This document shows positions 12,096 to 23,710 of a DNA stretch of 33,733 bases, in pieces. This stretch comes from Gammaproteobacteria bacterium DTU037 (lineage in GTDB: Bacteria; Pseudomonadota; Gammaproteobacteria; Pseudomonadales; Pseudomonadaceae). The stretch is taken from assembly GCA_001513025.1 (NCBI GenBank), contig LFRZ01000048.1:1-33733 (forward strand). Reading direction: 5' to 3'. The position numbers and the translations under genes were made by a program. Every line of letters starts with the position of its first letter. The stretch's first letter is position 1. The notes beneath the pieces are model-generated. The model was not told the DNA's origin. It did not search any database and saw only the letters and a program-made list of their open reading frames with translations.

Positions 12096-13811
12096 TTAGC
12101 AGGGGCTGATACTAGAAACCATCAACTGTAAGCTTTCATTGCCACGAAACTCATTGATATCGAGGCTGTAAGCCACTTGCGCAGTGCCAATGTTGGGATT
12201 GGGCCATATATTGAGGTCGACATTAAAGGCAATCGCATCCACTTGCGGTGCACCTGAGGTACTTTGCAAAACAAGCTTGAGGTGTTTTTCACCGACTAAC
12301 CTTTGACTCACAACCTTAAAATTGCCATGGAATAAAGGTTCAGGAAAACGCTGCCCCCAAGGCCCTGCATGACGTAAGGCTTGCGCCAGCTGCATATCAA
12401 ACTCATCTGCAGCTAAACTGCCATCCGAATAAATCCGTCCGGTTAAGTCATCCGCCGTCAATTGGCGGCGCACTTCAGCATCAAAGGCTTTAGCAAAAGC
12501 CTCATAATGCACAGACTTAATGGTCAAACCTGCGGCCATCGCATGGCCACCAAACTTGCTGATTAACTCAGGAAAACGGGCGGCAACGGCATCCAAAGCA
12601 TCACGAATATGTAAGCCTGGAATCGAGCGCGCAGAGCCTTTTAATTCATCATGATCCGCGTCGGCAAAAGCAATCACTGGGCGGTGATAACGCTCTTTCA
12701 TCCGTGAAGCTAAAATACCAATCACGCCTTGGTGCCATTCAGGCTCAAATAAGCACAAGCCAAAGGGCAAGTTATCTAAGGGCAAGTCTTTCAGCTGCAC
12801 CAGCGCTTCACGCTGCATACCTTGTTCGATCTGTTTGCGATCTTGATTGAGCTGATCCAACTGCTGCGCGTGCTGCATGGCCTCAGCAAAATCCTCACAC
12901 AATAAGCATTCAATCCCTAAGCTGATATCGTCTAAGCGCCCAGCCGCATTCAGGCGCGGGCCGACAATAAAGCCCAAGTCAGTTGCCACCAAACGCCGGT
13001 GATCGCGGCGTGCGACATCTAAAATAGCACGCAGCCCAGGACGCGAGCGCCCTGCGCGAATCCGCGCTAAGCCTTGATGGACGAGAATACGATTATTGGC
13101 ATCCAGTGGCACCACATCTGCCACGCTGCCTAAGGCGACCAAATCCAGCAGTTCTGCGAGGTTTGGCTCGTTAATGCCCTGTTGTGCAAACCAGCCGCTG
13201 CCACGTAAATGCGCACGCAAGCCCAAGAGCACATAAAACATCACGCCGACACCGGCTAACGCTTTGCTGGGAAACTCACAGCCTGGCTGATTGGGATTAA
13301 CAATGGCATCCGCCTTAGGCAGCTCGGCACCGGGCAAGTGGTGGTCAGTAACAATCACTGTGAGCCCTGCTGCTTTGGCCGCGGCCACACCTTCCATACT
13401 GGAAATACCGTTATCCACAGTGATCAGTAAATCAGGCTGACGTTGCAGTGCTACAGCGACAATTTCGGGCGTCAGGCCATAGCCATAATCAAAACGATTG
13501 GGCACCAAGTAATCCACATGGGCAGCACCCAGCATACGCAGACCCAAAACACCGACGCAGCTGGCAGTGGCGCCATCGGCATCAAAATCGCCGACAATCA
13601 AAATACGCTGACGCTGTTTCAGTGCTTGCGCCAGCAACAGCACTGCCGCATCCATGCCTTTCAGCAAATGGGTGGGCAGTAAACGCGCTAAGCCTTTTTC
13701 TAACTCAGCCGCACTCTCGACCCCGCGCGCCGCATAAATGCGGGTCAATAGCGGTGGAATATCACCTAAATCAGGTAAAACAGCCGGCAGCGGTCGTCGT
13801 TCTATGCGCAT
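12096..13811 (-). CDS. recJ: Single-stranded-DNA-specific exonuclease RecJ
   Basis: Cytoplasmic 5'-to-3' exonuclease on single-stranded DNA, used in RecF-pathway recombination, mismatch repair and base excision repair. The DHH-family phosphoesterase core shows VGDFDADGATA (about residues 73-83), TVDNGISS (131-138) and VTDHH (154-158). These supply the aspartates and histidines for the metal site. A DHHA1 domain and an OB-like C-terminal domain follow. The ATG at 13811 gives 571 residues. A GTG directly before it (13814) is an equally possible start that adds one residue. It is preceded by yaeQ on the same strand, as in P. aeruginosa, and followed by a strong hairpin. Confidence 0.97.
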   Translation of the reverse strand: MRIERRPLPAVLPDLGDIPPLLTRIYAARGVESAAELEKGLARLLPTHLLKGMDAAVLLLAQALKQRQRILIVGDFDADGATASCVGVLGLRMLGAAHVDYLVPNRFDYGYGLTPEIVAVALQRQPDLLITVDNGISSMEGVAAAKAAGLTVIVTDHHLPGAELPKADAIVNPNQPGCEFPSKALAGVGVMFYVLLGLRAHLRGSGWFAQQGINEPNLAELLDLVALGSVADVVPLDANNRILVHQGLARIRAGRSRPGLRAILDVARRDHRRLVATDLGFIVGPRLNAAGRLDDISLGIECLLCEDFAEAMQHAQQLDQLNQDRKQIEQGMQREALVQLKDLPLDNLPFGLCLFEPEWHQGVIGILASRMKERYHRPVIAFADADHDELKGSARSIPGLHIRDALDAVAARFPELISKFGGHAMAAGLTIKSVHYEAFAKAFDAEVRRQLTADDLTGRIYSDGSLAADEFDMQLAQALRHAGPWGQRFPEPLFHGNFKVVSQRLVGEKHLKLVLQSTSGAPQVDAIAFNVDLNIWPNPNIGTAQVAYSLDINEFRGNESLQLMVSSISPC

Positions 13812-13863
13812 CACAATCTACTTACTCTTTTATAGTGTTACTCAAACGGATCGGCAAGCGCTG

Positions 13864-14418
13864 TTATACAGACACCTCACCGCGTTCACCGTGCAGCCAT
13901 TCCAACTCAATAGTATGCTGGCCACGTTCATCGGTGATAAACACATCGCCATCACTGATCATCAGGCTCCAGTTAATGCTACGCGGCAAATCCGCGGCTA
14001 AATGGGTCAGCGACGCTTGGCTGATTGCCAGTACGTTAAGATTTTTCAAACTGCGTACCTGATCGAGCTCTTTGCCCACCCAAGTGCGCAGACTGCCATA
14101 GGCTAAAACGCTTAAACGCTCGGCACGGCGTGAGCACCAGGTCATGCGCTCAGCGCTAGGCTGGCCCACTTCGATCCAATGCAGAATGCGCCCATCTAAA
14201 CTTTTTTCCCAAACTGCAGGCTCGTCAACATTGGATAAGCCACGACCAAACTCAATCTGCTCCGCGTGCCAGATGGCCCGAGCCAATAAGCGCGACAATA
14301 AGCGTTCGCCGGTTTCCGATGGATGACGTGCCATACTAAAGCGTAGGCTGTCATACACATTGCGATCCATATCGGTCAGATTTAACTCAACTTTATAAGG
14401 CGTGGCTTGCTGCGCCAT
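13864..14418 (-). CDS. yaeQ: YaeQ family protein
   Basis: Full-length 184-residue member of the YaeQ family. The family has a PD-(D/E)XK nuclease-like fold, but its biochemical role is not established. E. coli YaeQ was first noted for suppressing loss of the transcription elongation factor RfaH, a link that has been questioned. Recognisable segments are the N-terminal beta-rich YKVELNLTDMDRNVYD, the DEPAVWEKSLDGRILHWIEVG block, the candidate nuclease-like core, and a C-terminal Glu-rich strand. GAGAG lies about eight bases before the ATG. It sits 52 bases upstream of recJ on the same strand, suggesting a shared transcript. Confidence 0.93.
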   Translation of the reverse strand: MAQQATPYKVELNLTDMDRNVYDSLRFSMARHPSETGERLLSRLLARAIWHAEQIEFGRGLSNVDEPAVWEKSLDGRILHWIEVGQPSAERMTWCSRRAERLSVLAYGSLRTWVGKELDQVRSLKNLNVLAISQASLTHLAADLPRSINWSLMISDGDVFITDERGQHTIELEWLHGERGEVSV

Positions 14419-14466
14419 AGCGGTGCTCTCTATAAGGTGACAAAGCCGCTCAGTCTAACCTGTTCT

Positions 14467-14507
14467 GGCGCTCGATGCTGCACAGCAATAACATGACATT
14501 GAGCGCC
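14467..14507. repeat. 11-bp near-perfect inverted repeat in the yaeQ leader
   Basis: GGCGCTCGATG (14467-14477) and CATTGAGCGCC (14497-14507) pair over 11 bp with one mismatch, which can be a G-U pair in a plus-strand RNA. The loop is 19 bases. It lies in the 231-base divergent gap between yaeQ and the Sel1-repeat gene, so it is not at the end of any gene. It abuts a candidate minus-strand -10 at 14507-14512. It could be an operator or a leader hairpin. Confidence 0.5.
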
Positions 14508-14535
14508 GTATACGCAATGTCTTGAGATAAAACAA
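14507..14535 (-). promoter_or_regulatory. Weak promoter candidate for yaeQ-recJ
   Basis: On the minus strand TTGTTT (14530-14535), a 17-base spacer and TATACG (14507-14512) sit about 90 bases before the yaeQ ATG. Spacing is ideal, but both hexamers are imperfect. If it is used, the inverted repeat at 14467-14507 falls at the start of the transcript. Confidence 0.35.
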
Positions 14536-14649
14536 GATTGATCCATGCTAAACGGTGGTCTTTGCACAAGCATATGCCGCATAATGTGTGCTGCTATGCA
14601 CTAGCAGGACTTTATAGTCATTTTTTGTGTACGGAGCTCGATAACTGTA

Positions 14650-15177
14650 ATGATTAGTTTTGGCCGTTTTATGTTGCTCATCGGCTTTTGCATGTCCTCA
14701 ATTATTGCCAACGCAGACGATAACTCGCTGATTGTTCCGACCTCACATCAGTGCAGCTTAGAGCGCATTGCTGTCGAGCCCAAATTAGCCCTTGAAGAAT
14801 GCTTAACCTTCGCTCAGTTAGGCTATGCAGATGCACAGTTTGTACTCGGCGAATATTGGTATCAAGGCCAATACGCGCCACGTGATTATCAGCAAGCCCT
14901 TAAATGGTTTGAGCAGGCGTCAGTACAAGGTCATGCCATGGCGCAATTACGTTTGGGCACTATGTTTTACCGTGGCGAAGGCGTACCAGTAAACAGCATC
15001 CAAGCCTATATTGTACTTAAAATGTCAGCCATCAATGGCTCCGATGAAGCGCTCGATAGTGCTGACCGAGTCTCCTCTCAAATGCAAAGCAGTGAACTGC
15101 TTGTAGCCAACCAAGTCTTGGCACAAATATTCCGCAGTTACTTGCTGGAATTAAGCGGCGAGACTTATACCCCATAG
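14650..15177 (+). CDS. Exported Sel1-repeat (TPR-like) protein
   Basis: The 175-residue product has a typical signal peptide: a hydrophobic stretch at residues 7-20 and a likely cut after ANA at 22. Two Sel1-like repeats follow at about 56-92 and 93-128, with the signatures GYADAQFVLGEYWYQG and GHAMAQLRLGTMFYRGEG and a helical C-terminus. Such repeats serve as protein-interaction scaffolds in the periplasm or outer membrane. C35 and C51 could form a disulfide. The partner is unknown. It stands alone between divergent yaeQ and convergent djlA. GGAG lies 13 bases before the ATG, rather far, so a start at the ATG of residue 8 (14671) is not excluded. Confidence 0.8.
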   Translation: MISFGRFMLLIGFCMSSIIANADDNSLIVPTSHQCSLERIAVEPKLALEECLTFAQLGYADAQFVLGEYWYQGQYAPRDYQQALKWFEQASVQGHAMAQLRLGTMFYRGEGVPVNSIQAYIVLKMSAINGSDEALDSADRVSSQMQSSELLVANQVLAQIFRSYLLELSGETYTP

Positions 15178-15298
15178 GCTTATTTGCACGGCATATTACA
15201 ACCGCGGCAACCACGGTGCAGCATGCCACACTCAGCTTGCTGTCTTCAGCCAGCTGCACTAACTGCCCCGTTCAACCCTTGTACAGCCTTGAGCAGTC

Positions 15299-17771
<2,473 letters not shown>

Positions 17772-17805
17772 GGTAATTCTCCAACGGTACTGGCCGTTCT
17801 GTAGG

Positions 17806-17878
17806 GCATGCTTTATTATCGCTGATCTTTTCCAGCCCTTCGAGAGGCATGCTGTGTATTTAACCACCAAGCGCATGC
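17806..17878. repeat. Three GCATGC palindromes in the amgK-lptD divergent gap
   Basis: GCATGC occurs at 17806-17811, 17847-17852 and 17873-17878 inside the 125-base gap between amgK and lptD. The first two share the longer core GGCATGCT and are 41 bases apart, close to four DNA turns. The hexamer is not rare in this window (several copies inside genes), so the cluster is suggestive of a regulator site but unproven. Confidence 0.4.
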
Positions 17879-17896
17879 GGGAAGCACGGACACACT

Positions 17897-20662
17897 ATGG
17901 CAGTTAATTATATTTTTCGTAAAAAATTTCCCATACTGGTAACTGGGGCACTGTGCATTCTACAGCCTTTGTTCAGTAGCAGTATCGCCGCCGCACAGCA
18001 ATATGATTGCAAAGTAGACGCGAGCGGTAGCTGGGCCTGTATCACCCAAGACAAGCAGGCAGCAGTACCGCCACGCCCCGTAGAAAGCAATGCCGAACAC
18101 GTCTCTGGCGTCACGCAAAACAGAGCCGAAAGCAAAGCTCAAGCGACAAAGAAGACTGTAGCAGCAAATACAGTTTCTAGCTCAGCGCAAGCCTCTGAGG
18201 GCAACCAATTCAGTTATTTAGACTGGGTTCCACGCGAGCAACTCAGCACAGCACAACTGGCCGAAGTGGGCCCCTATTGCAGCGGCAGCTATATTGAGCC
18301 GATGCGCCCTGGCATGGATGATACAACTGCATTTAAAGATGCACCTTTGTACATTAACGCTGGTGCAACACGCTATGAGCAACTGACTGAAACGGCTACT
18401 TTAGCCGGTGATGTCCTGATACGCCAAGCCAGCTTACAAGTTGAAGCAGATGAAGCGAACCTCTATCAGCAAGACAATCTAGGTGAACTCAAAGGCAATG
18501 TACGTATACGCGATCGTAATATTCTACTGATCGGTGATAGTGCCGAACTGCAACTCGATAGCGGTGCCGCCCAAGTTAAGAATGCTGAGTATGTGATGCA
18601 TACCGGCAAAGTCCGCGGTAATGCACAGTATGTTAAACGCCAAGAAGATGCGATTATCCGCCTTAAGGATGGTACCTATACCAGTTGTGCGCCGGGCAGC
18701 AATACTTGGTACTTAAAAGGTAATAACGTCACCCTAAATCCCAACACCGGTTTTGGTAGTGCCACCAATGTCACCTTACGCGTAAAAGATATACCCGTGT
18801 TTTATACACCCTATATCCACTTCCCGATTGATGAGCGTCGCCAGTCGGGTTTTTTACCGCCGAGCATCAGCTACAGCAATAACAATGGTTTAGATTTAAC
18901 CACACCCTATTACTTCAACTTAGCGCCTAACTTTGACGCAACGCTCTACCCTAACTATATGAGTAAGCGTGGCTTACTCACTGAAGGCGAGCTGCGTCAC
19001 ATGAGCAAAAGCAGTGAAAGCCGCATTGGTGGTGCTTGGCTCAGTGACAGCGAAGATGAGCGTAAACTGCAATCGGAATACCTAAAAGATCGCTGGATGT
19101 ACACCTTGCAACACGAGCAAGGCTTTAACTCACGTCTACTTGGCGAGGTTAACTACACTGAGATCAGCGACCCGTACTACTTCCAAGATTTGCGCAGCAA
19201 TGTGATTGCCGGCTCCAATGAAACACTGGATCAAAAAGCCGGTTTGACCTGGCGTGGTAACAATTACACGGCAGCCTTTGGTGTACATGCCTATGAAATG
19301 GCGAATATCACCGATATCACACCCTACGATAAGCTACCGCAATTTACCCTAAACGGCGCTTTGCCCTACCAGCCGGCTGGTTTGCAAATGACCTACAAGA
19401 CGGAGTGGACACGTTTTGATCGTTCGCTTAAAAAAGGGTTATTTAGGGACCAAGATGGTCTTACCACACCGTGGAATGACACTCGCCTAAGAGGGTTAGA
19501 CCGCGCCAACGGTGATCGTCTACACATTGAACCTGCGATCAGTTTGCCGATGAATTGGAGTTGGGGTTTTGTTAAGCCTGCGGTTAAGTATGCGTATACA
19601 CGCTATAACTTAAGCTTAGACAGCCAAGGCAAAAACACCTTACCAACGACTCAACGATTCAGCACTAGCCCCGATCGTAGCGTGCCAATGTACAGCGTCG
19701 ACAGCGGCCTGTACTTTGATCGTAACAGTCAATGGTTTGGCACAAACTACCGCCAAACCTTAGAGCCACGCTTGTTCTATCTGTATGTACCCAACGAAGA
19801 TCAGTCAGATCTACCTCTGTTTGATACCAACGAGATCCAATTTAGCTACGCCAGTCTATTCCGCGACAACCGCTTTAGTGGCAGTGACCGTATAGGTGAT
19901 AGCAATCAAATCTCTCTGGGTTTAACCAACCGCTGGTTAGAAGAAAACGGCTTTGAACGCCAACGCATCAGCGTGGGTCAAGCTTATTACTTGGCTGATC
20001 GCGAGGTTTTACTCTCGGATAAAAACTATAAAGACTACGCCGCAAACACCAGCAAACGCTCGCCGTATGCTACGGAATATATGCTGCGCTTTAATCGTGA
20101 CTGGCGCGTTAATGCTGACTTAATGTGGGATCAGGATACGCACAGCACGCGCTCTGGTAGCCTTATGTTCCATTATCAGTCGCAAGACGATTTAAATAAA
20201 ATTGTTAACTTCGGTTACCGCTACCGCAATGATGGCAATCACTACAACTACACCACTGGTCGTTGGGAAACAGGTAGCGCTGACTATGAAGATCCCAGTA
20301 CCGGTAAAATCTATAAAGATTTCTACAAAATTGAGCAAACTGATGCCTCAATTATGTGGCCGGTGGTACCGCAGTGGAACGTTATTGCGCGCTGGCAGTA
20401 TGACTACAATCGCAACAGCACACTGGAAGCCTTTGGTGGCTTTGAATACGACAGTTGCTGCTGGAAACTGCGCTTAATTAACCGTTACTGGGTTGACTAT
20501 GATGAGCGTACCATGTCGCCACAAGACAACCGCCAAGGTGATCACGGGGTCTTCCTGCAGGTCATCTTAAAAGGTTTAGGTGGTGTAACCGGTAACAAAG
20601 TAGAGACATTCCTCGATGAAGGCATCCAAGGCTACCGTGAACGTGAAAACAATGCTTATTAA
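17897..20662 (+). CDS. lptD: LPS assembly outer-membrane protein LptD
   Basis: Outer-membrane beta-barrel that, with LptE, inserts LPS into the outer leaflet. The 921 residues match Pseudomonas length. A signal peptide occupies about 1-33 (cut near AAA-QQ). A Ser/Ala/Gln-rich stretch follows to about 105, then the OstA-like beta-jellyroll at about 140-330 that receives LPS from LptA, then the barrel. The cysteines that form the essential inter-domain disulfides are visible: C38 and C48 near the N-terminus, C264 (SCAPGS) and the adjacent pair C854-C855 (SCCW). E. coli LptD has four such positions, including the CC pair. It heads the lptD-surA-pdxA unit; its last 20 bases overlap the surA reading frame. 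Confidence 0.97.
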   Translation: MAVNYIFRKKFPILVTGALCILQPLFSSSIAAAQQYDCKVDASGSWACITQDKQAAVPPRPVESNAEHVSGVTQNRAESKAQATKKTVAANTVSSSAQASEGNQFSYLDWVPREQLSTAQLAEVGPYCSGSYIEPMRPGMDDTTAFKDAPLYINAGATRYEQLTETATLAGDVLIRQASLQVEADEANLYQQDNLGELKGNVRIRDRNILLIGDSAELQLDSGAAQVKNAEYVMHTGKVRGNAQYVKRQEDAIIRLKDGTYTSCAPGSNTWYLKGNNVTLNPNTGFGSATNVTLRVKDIPVFYTPYIHFPIDERRQSGFLPPSISYSNNNGLDLTTPYYFNLAPNFDATLYPNYMSKRGLLTEGELRHMSKSSESRIGGAWLSDSEDERKLQSEYLKDRWMYTLQHEQGFNSRLLGEVNYTEISDPYYFQDLRSNVIAGSNETLDQKAGLTWRGNNYTAAFGVHAYEMANITDITPYDKLPQFTLNGALPYQPAGLQMTYKTEWTRFDRSLKKGLFRDQDGLTTPWNDTRLRGLDRANGDRLHIEPAISLPMNWSWGFVKPAVKYAYTRYNLSLDSQGKNTLPTTQRFSTSPDRSVPMYSVDSGLYFDRNSQWFGTNYRQTLEPRLFYLYVPNEDQSDLPLFDTNEIQFSYASLFRDNRFSGSDRIGDSNQISLGLTNRWLEENGFERQRISVGQAYYLADREVLLSDKNYKDYAANTSKRSPYATEYMLRFNRDWRVNADLMWDQDTHSTRSGSLMFHYQSQDDLNKIVNFGYRYRNDGNHYNYTTGRWETGSADYEDPSTGKIYKDFYKIEQTDASIMWPVVPQWNVIARWQYDYNRNSTLEAFGGFEYDSCCWKLRLINRYWVDYDERTMSPQDNRQGDHGVFLQVILKGLGGVTGNKVETFLDEGIQGYRERENNAY

Positions 20663-21938
20663 ACCCCTATCCGCGTTGTTACTGGCCAGCAGCTTGCTCG
20701 CTAGTAATGGATACGCAGCCGAGCAAAAGCTCGACCGTGTGGCAGCTATCGTTGATAACGATGTTGTCATGTACAGTCAATATCAAGCACGCCTTAAAGA
20801 CGTGCAGCAAACTATCAGCAAACGTAGTGTAGAACTACCATCTGAAGATGTGTTGCGCCAGCAAGTCATGGAGCGCCTGATTCTTGATACGATTCAATTG
20901 CAACTGGCTGAACGCTCAGGTATTCGGGTCAGCGATGAAGAGCTCAATGCATCCCTAATCACCATTGCAGAACGCAACGGCTTAACCCAGCACGAATTTG
21001 AAAAAGCCTTAGTCAATGATGGTTTGTCCCTGCAAGACGCGAAAGAACAAATCCGTCAAGAGATGCTGATCAGTCGAGTACGCCAATACCGTGTCGCTGA
21101 ACGCATTCAAGTCAGCGATCAAGAAGTAAAAAACTTCTTAGCTTCTGACTTAGGAAAAATGCAGTTAGCCGAAGAGTTCCAACTGGCCAATATTCTGATT
21201 CCTGTGCCTGATGGCGCAACCAGTACAGAGCTAGATAAAGCAAAAAAAATCGTCGCTACGGTGGTGCAGAAACTAGAAAACGGCGGTGATTTTGCCCAAC
21301 TCGCGATAACCCACTCAGCCAGTGAGAATGCGCTAGAAGGCGGTGACATGGGCTGGCGCAAAGCAGCGCAACTGCCCCCGCCCTTTGACCGTATGCTCGG
21401 CACTATGGCCGTAGGTCAAGTCACTGAACCAACCCGTACCGCTGGTGGTATTATCATGCTTAAGCTACTGGATAAGCGCGGCGGCGACTTGATGTATCGC
21501 GACGAAGTGCATGTACGCCATATTTTGCTCAAACCTAGCGAAATTCGCAGTCCAGAAGCCACGCAAAAATTGGCAGGGCGCTTATATGAACGCTTACGCA
21601 GGGGGGAAGACTTTACTGCGCTCGCTAAAAAATTCTCTGAAGACCCAGGCTCTGCTCTGAATGGCGGCGACTTAAACTGGATTGATCCTGAGTCACTGGT
21701 ACCTGAGTTCCGTGAAGTGATGGCACAAACTGCCATCGGTCAATTATCCAAACCCTTTGCCAGTCAGTTTGGCTGGCACGTGCTAGAAGTGCTCGATCGC
21801 CGTAGCACCGACAGCAGCGTACAAGTACGTGAGCAACAGGCACTCAATCTATTGCGCAACCGCAAGTACGATGAAGAGCTACAAACCTGGTTACGCCAGA
21901 TTCGTGATGAAGCCTATGTGGAGATTAAAGACTTATGA
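20643..21938 (+). CDS. surA: Periplasmic chaperone and peptidyl-prolyl isomerase SurA
   Basis: Chaperone for outer-membrane proteins, LptD among them, in transit through the periplasm. I choose the GTG at 20643, inside the end of lptD. AAGG lies 11 bases upstream, and the resulting MKT-type signal peptide ends at YAA-EQ after 26 residues, the length I recall for Pseudomonas SurA. The ATG at 20652 is the alternative. The product is 431 residues: an N-terminal chaperone domain to about 170, a first parvulin domain around 175-275 and a second around 285-385 (VHVRHILLK start, [16 protein letters not shown]). The stop overlaps the pdxA ATG by four bases. Confidence 0.95.
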   Translation: MKTMLIKPLSALLLASSLLASNGYAAEQKLDRVAAIVDNDVVMYSQYQARLKDVQQTISKRSVELPSEDVLRQQVMERLILDTIQLQLAERSGIRVSDEELNASLITIAERNGLTQHEFEKALVNDGLSLQDAKEQIRQEMLISRVRQYRVAERIQVSDQEVKNFLASDLGKMQLAEEFQLANILIPVPDGATSTELDKAKKIVATVVQKLENGGDFAQLAITHSASENALEGGDMGWRKAAQLPPPFDRMLGTMAVGQVTEPTRTAGGIIMLKLLDKRGGDLMYRDEVHVRHILLKPSEIRSPEATQKLAGRLYERLRRGEDFTALAKKFSEDPGSALNGGDLNWIDPESLVPEFREVMAQTAIGQLSKPFASQFGWHVLEVLDRRSTDSSVQVREQQALNLLRNRKYDEELQTWLRQIRDEAYVEIKDL

Positions 21939-22924
21939 CATTGCGCTTTGCTTTAACGCCCGGTGAACCTGCTGGTATTGGCCCAGACTTATGCTTAATG
22001 CTCGCGCATGAAGCCCAGCCTTACCCTGTAATTGCCATTACCAATCGTCAGCTACTGAGCGAGCGCGCAGCGCAGCTGGGTTTGCAAGTACAGTTGCTCG
22101 ATGTACAGCCCAATGCCTGGCCTGATAAACCGGCCCCAGCCGACAGCCTATATGTGTGGGATACGCCACTCTACGAGCCTGTCGTCACAGGTCAACTGAA
22201 CCAGGCCAACGCGCAGCACGTTTTGGAAACACTGACCCGTGCGGGCCAAGGCTGCCTCGATGGTACCTTCGCAGCGATGGTCACCGCCCCCGTACATAAA
22301 GGTATCATTAACGACGCTGGCGTCCCCTTCTCTGGGCATACTGAGTTTTTACAAGAGCTGACTCAGGCACCGCAAGTGGTGATGATGTTGGCGACCCATG
22401 GTTTACGTGTGGCCTTAGTCACCACCCACTTACCACTGCGCGAAGTTGCCGATGCGATTACCAGTGAGCGAGTAGAAACCATCACGCGTATTTTGCATGC
22501 AGATCTACAGCAGAAATTTGCGATCAAAAAACCAAGAATCCTCGTCTGCGGACTCAATCCGCATGCTGGCGAAGATGGTCACTTAGGTCGTGAAGAGTTG
22601 GATATTATTCAACCAACCTTGGACCGTTTGCGTGCGGAAGGCATGGACTTGGTCGGTCCACTACCGGCTGATACCTTGTTTACCCCGAAAAACCTGAAGC
22701 AGTGCGATGCCGTCTTAGCGATGTACCACGACCAAGGTTTACCGGTGCTGAAACACCGTGGCTTTGGTGCCGCGGTGAATATCACCCTAGGTATGCCAAT
22801 TATTCGCACCTCAGTGGATCATGGCACGGCGCTTGATCTGGCTGGTACAGGTGAGATTGATACGGGCAGTTTACATATCGCCCTAGAAACCGCCTATCGC
22901 ATGGCCGCCAGCAAACAGGCTTAA
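21935..22924 (+). CDS. pdxA: 4-hydroxythreonine-4-phosphate dehydrogenase
   Basis: Enzyme of DXP-dependent vitamin B6 synthesis. It oxidises 4-phosphohydroxy-threonine with NAD, and the product condenses with deoxyxylulose phosphate through PdxJ. The 329 residues match the family. Zn ligands are H165, H210 and H265, one position off the E. coli numbering, in the contexts THLPL, LNPHAGE and [14 protein letters not shown] (117-123) and SGHTEF (133-138) are also present. The ATG overlaps the surA stop (ATGA). In most relatives pdxA is followed by rsmA (ksgA), apaG and apaH. Here a terminator hairpin comes nine bases after the stop and the next gene is convergent, so the usual operon is cut short. 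Confidence 0.97.
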   Translation: MTLRFALTPGEPAGIGPDLCLMLAHEAQPYPVIAITNRQLLSERAAQLGLQVQLLDVQPNAWPDKPAPADSLYVWDTPLYEPVVTGQLNQANAQHVLETLTRAGQGCLDGTFAAMVTAPVHKGIINDAGVPFSGHTEFLQELTQAPQVVMMLATHGLRVALVTTHLPLREVADAITSERVETITRILHADLQQKFAIKKPRILVCGLNPHAGEDGHLGREELDIIQPTLDRLRAEGMDLVGPLPADTLFTPKNLKQCDAVLAMYHDQGLPVLKHRGFGAAVNITLGMPIIRTSVDHGTALDLAGTGEIDTGSLHIALETAYRMAASKQA

Positions 22925-22932
22925 AGTCGATC

Positions 22933-22974
22933 TTAACAGCGCCAGCCCATCGAATGAGATGGTGGCGCTGTTAA
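22933..22974. terminator. Bidirectional hairpin between pdxA and carbonic anhydrase
   Basis: TTAACAGCGCCA then CCATC on the left pairs with GATGG then TGGCGCTGTTAA on the right, a 17-bp stem with a 2-base bulge and a 6-base loop. It lies between the convergent stops at 22924 and 22984. Flanking T runs are short, but position and strength indicate a shared terminator. Confidence 0.75.
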
Positions 22975-22983
22975 ACCTCTGAA

Positions 22984-23622
22984 TTAGTCCAGCGGACGTA
23001 AACGGTACTGTGCAGGTACCTGATCAATGCCTTTGATCGTCACATTAAGATTCTTCCATAACCCATCTTTAATGCCATACACACAGCCATAAATAGACAG
23101 CTTTTGTCCGCGATGCCATGCATTTTGCACAATTGAGGTATGGCTCACATTGGCCACTTGCGCAATCGCATTCAGCTCACACAAACGGTCAACCCGCTCT
23201 TCCTCTGTTGGCAACTCGGCCAAAGCTTCATGATGTTCGTAGTGCAAATCACGAATAGTGCGCAACCAGCCATCAGTTAGGCCGACTTGCTTATCTTGCA
23301 TTGCCGCACGTACACCACCACAGCCGTAATGGCCGGTGACTAGAATATGCTTCACTTTGAGCACATCAACCGCATATTGGATCACCGATAAACAGTTGAG
23401 ATCAGTATGTAACACCACGTTAGCCACATTGCGGTGCACAAATAAATCACCCGGTAACATACCTACAATTTCATTGGCCGGCACGCGCGCATCGGAACAG
23501 CCAATCCATAAATATTCTGGTGCTTGCTGTTTAGCCAGCTTCTCAAAGAATGAAGGATCTTCTTCTTTAATTGACTTTGCCCAGCGAGCATTATTATCAA
23601 ACAGCTGTTGTAATTCAGGCAT
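22984..23622 (-). CDS. can: Beta-class carbonic anhydrase
   Basis: Zinc enzyme that interconverts CO2 and bicarbonate in the cytoplasm. The ATG at 23622 has AGAGG six bases upstream and gives 212 residues; an in-frame ATG at 23649 is less likely. Catalytic residues are C42, D44, R46, H98 and C101, the same numbering as E. coli Can. The sequence resembles the P. aeruginosa enzyme next to rimI (PA4676 by memory) over its whole length. It may supply bicarbonate for PEP carboxylase and for biotin- and carbamoyl-phosphate-dependent steps. It follows rimI by 88 bases on the same strand and ends at a strong bidirectional hairpin. Confidence 0.96.
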   Translation of the reverse strand: MPELQQLFDNNARWAKSIKEEDPSFFEKLAKQQAPEYLWIGCSDARVPANEIVGMLPGDLFVHRNVANVVLHTDLNCLSVIQYAVDVLKVKHILVTGHYGCGGVRAAMQDKQVGLTDGWLRTIRDLHYEHHEALAELPTEEERVDRLCELNAIAQVANVSHTSIVQNAWHRGQKLSIYGCVYGIKDGLWKNLNVTIKGIDQVPAQYRLRPLD

Positions 23623-23710
23623 AGGATCCTCTGTTAACTCATATTGCATATGTGAAATATCTGAGGTATGACACGACTGAAGTCGGCGCGGTCACACTTT
23701 ATTACTATGG

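Noticed and set aside
13448-14062. A 204-codon open frame on the plus strand across the recJ-yaeQ junction
   Set aside because: It is antisense to two well-recognised genes, has no family character, and its composition is that of a shadow frame.
14513-14606. Plus-strand TTGAGA and TTGCAC hexamers upstream of the Sel1 gene
   Set aside because: No matching -10 at 16-18 bases; the nearest TAATGT is 14 bases from TTGCAC.
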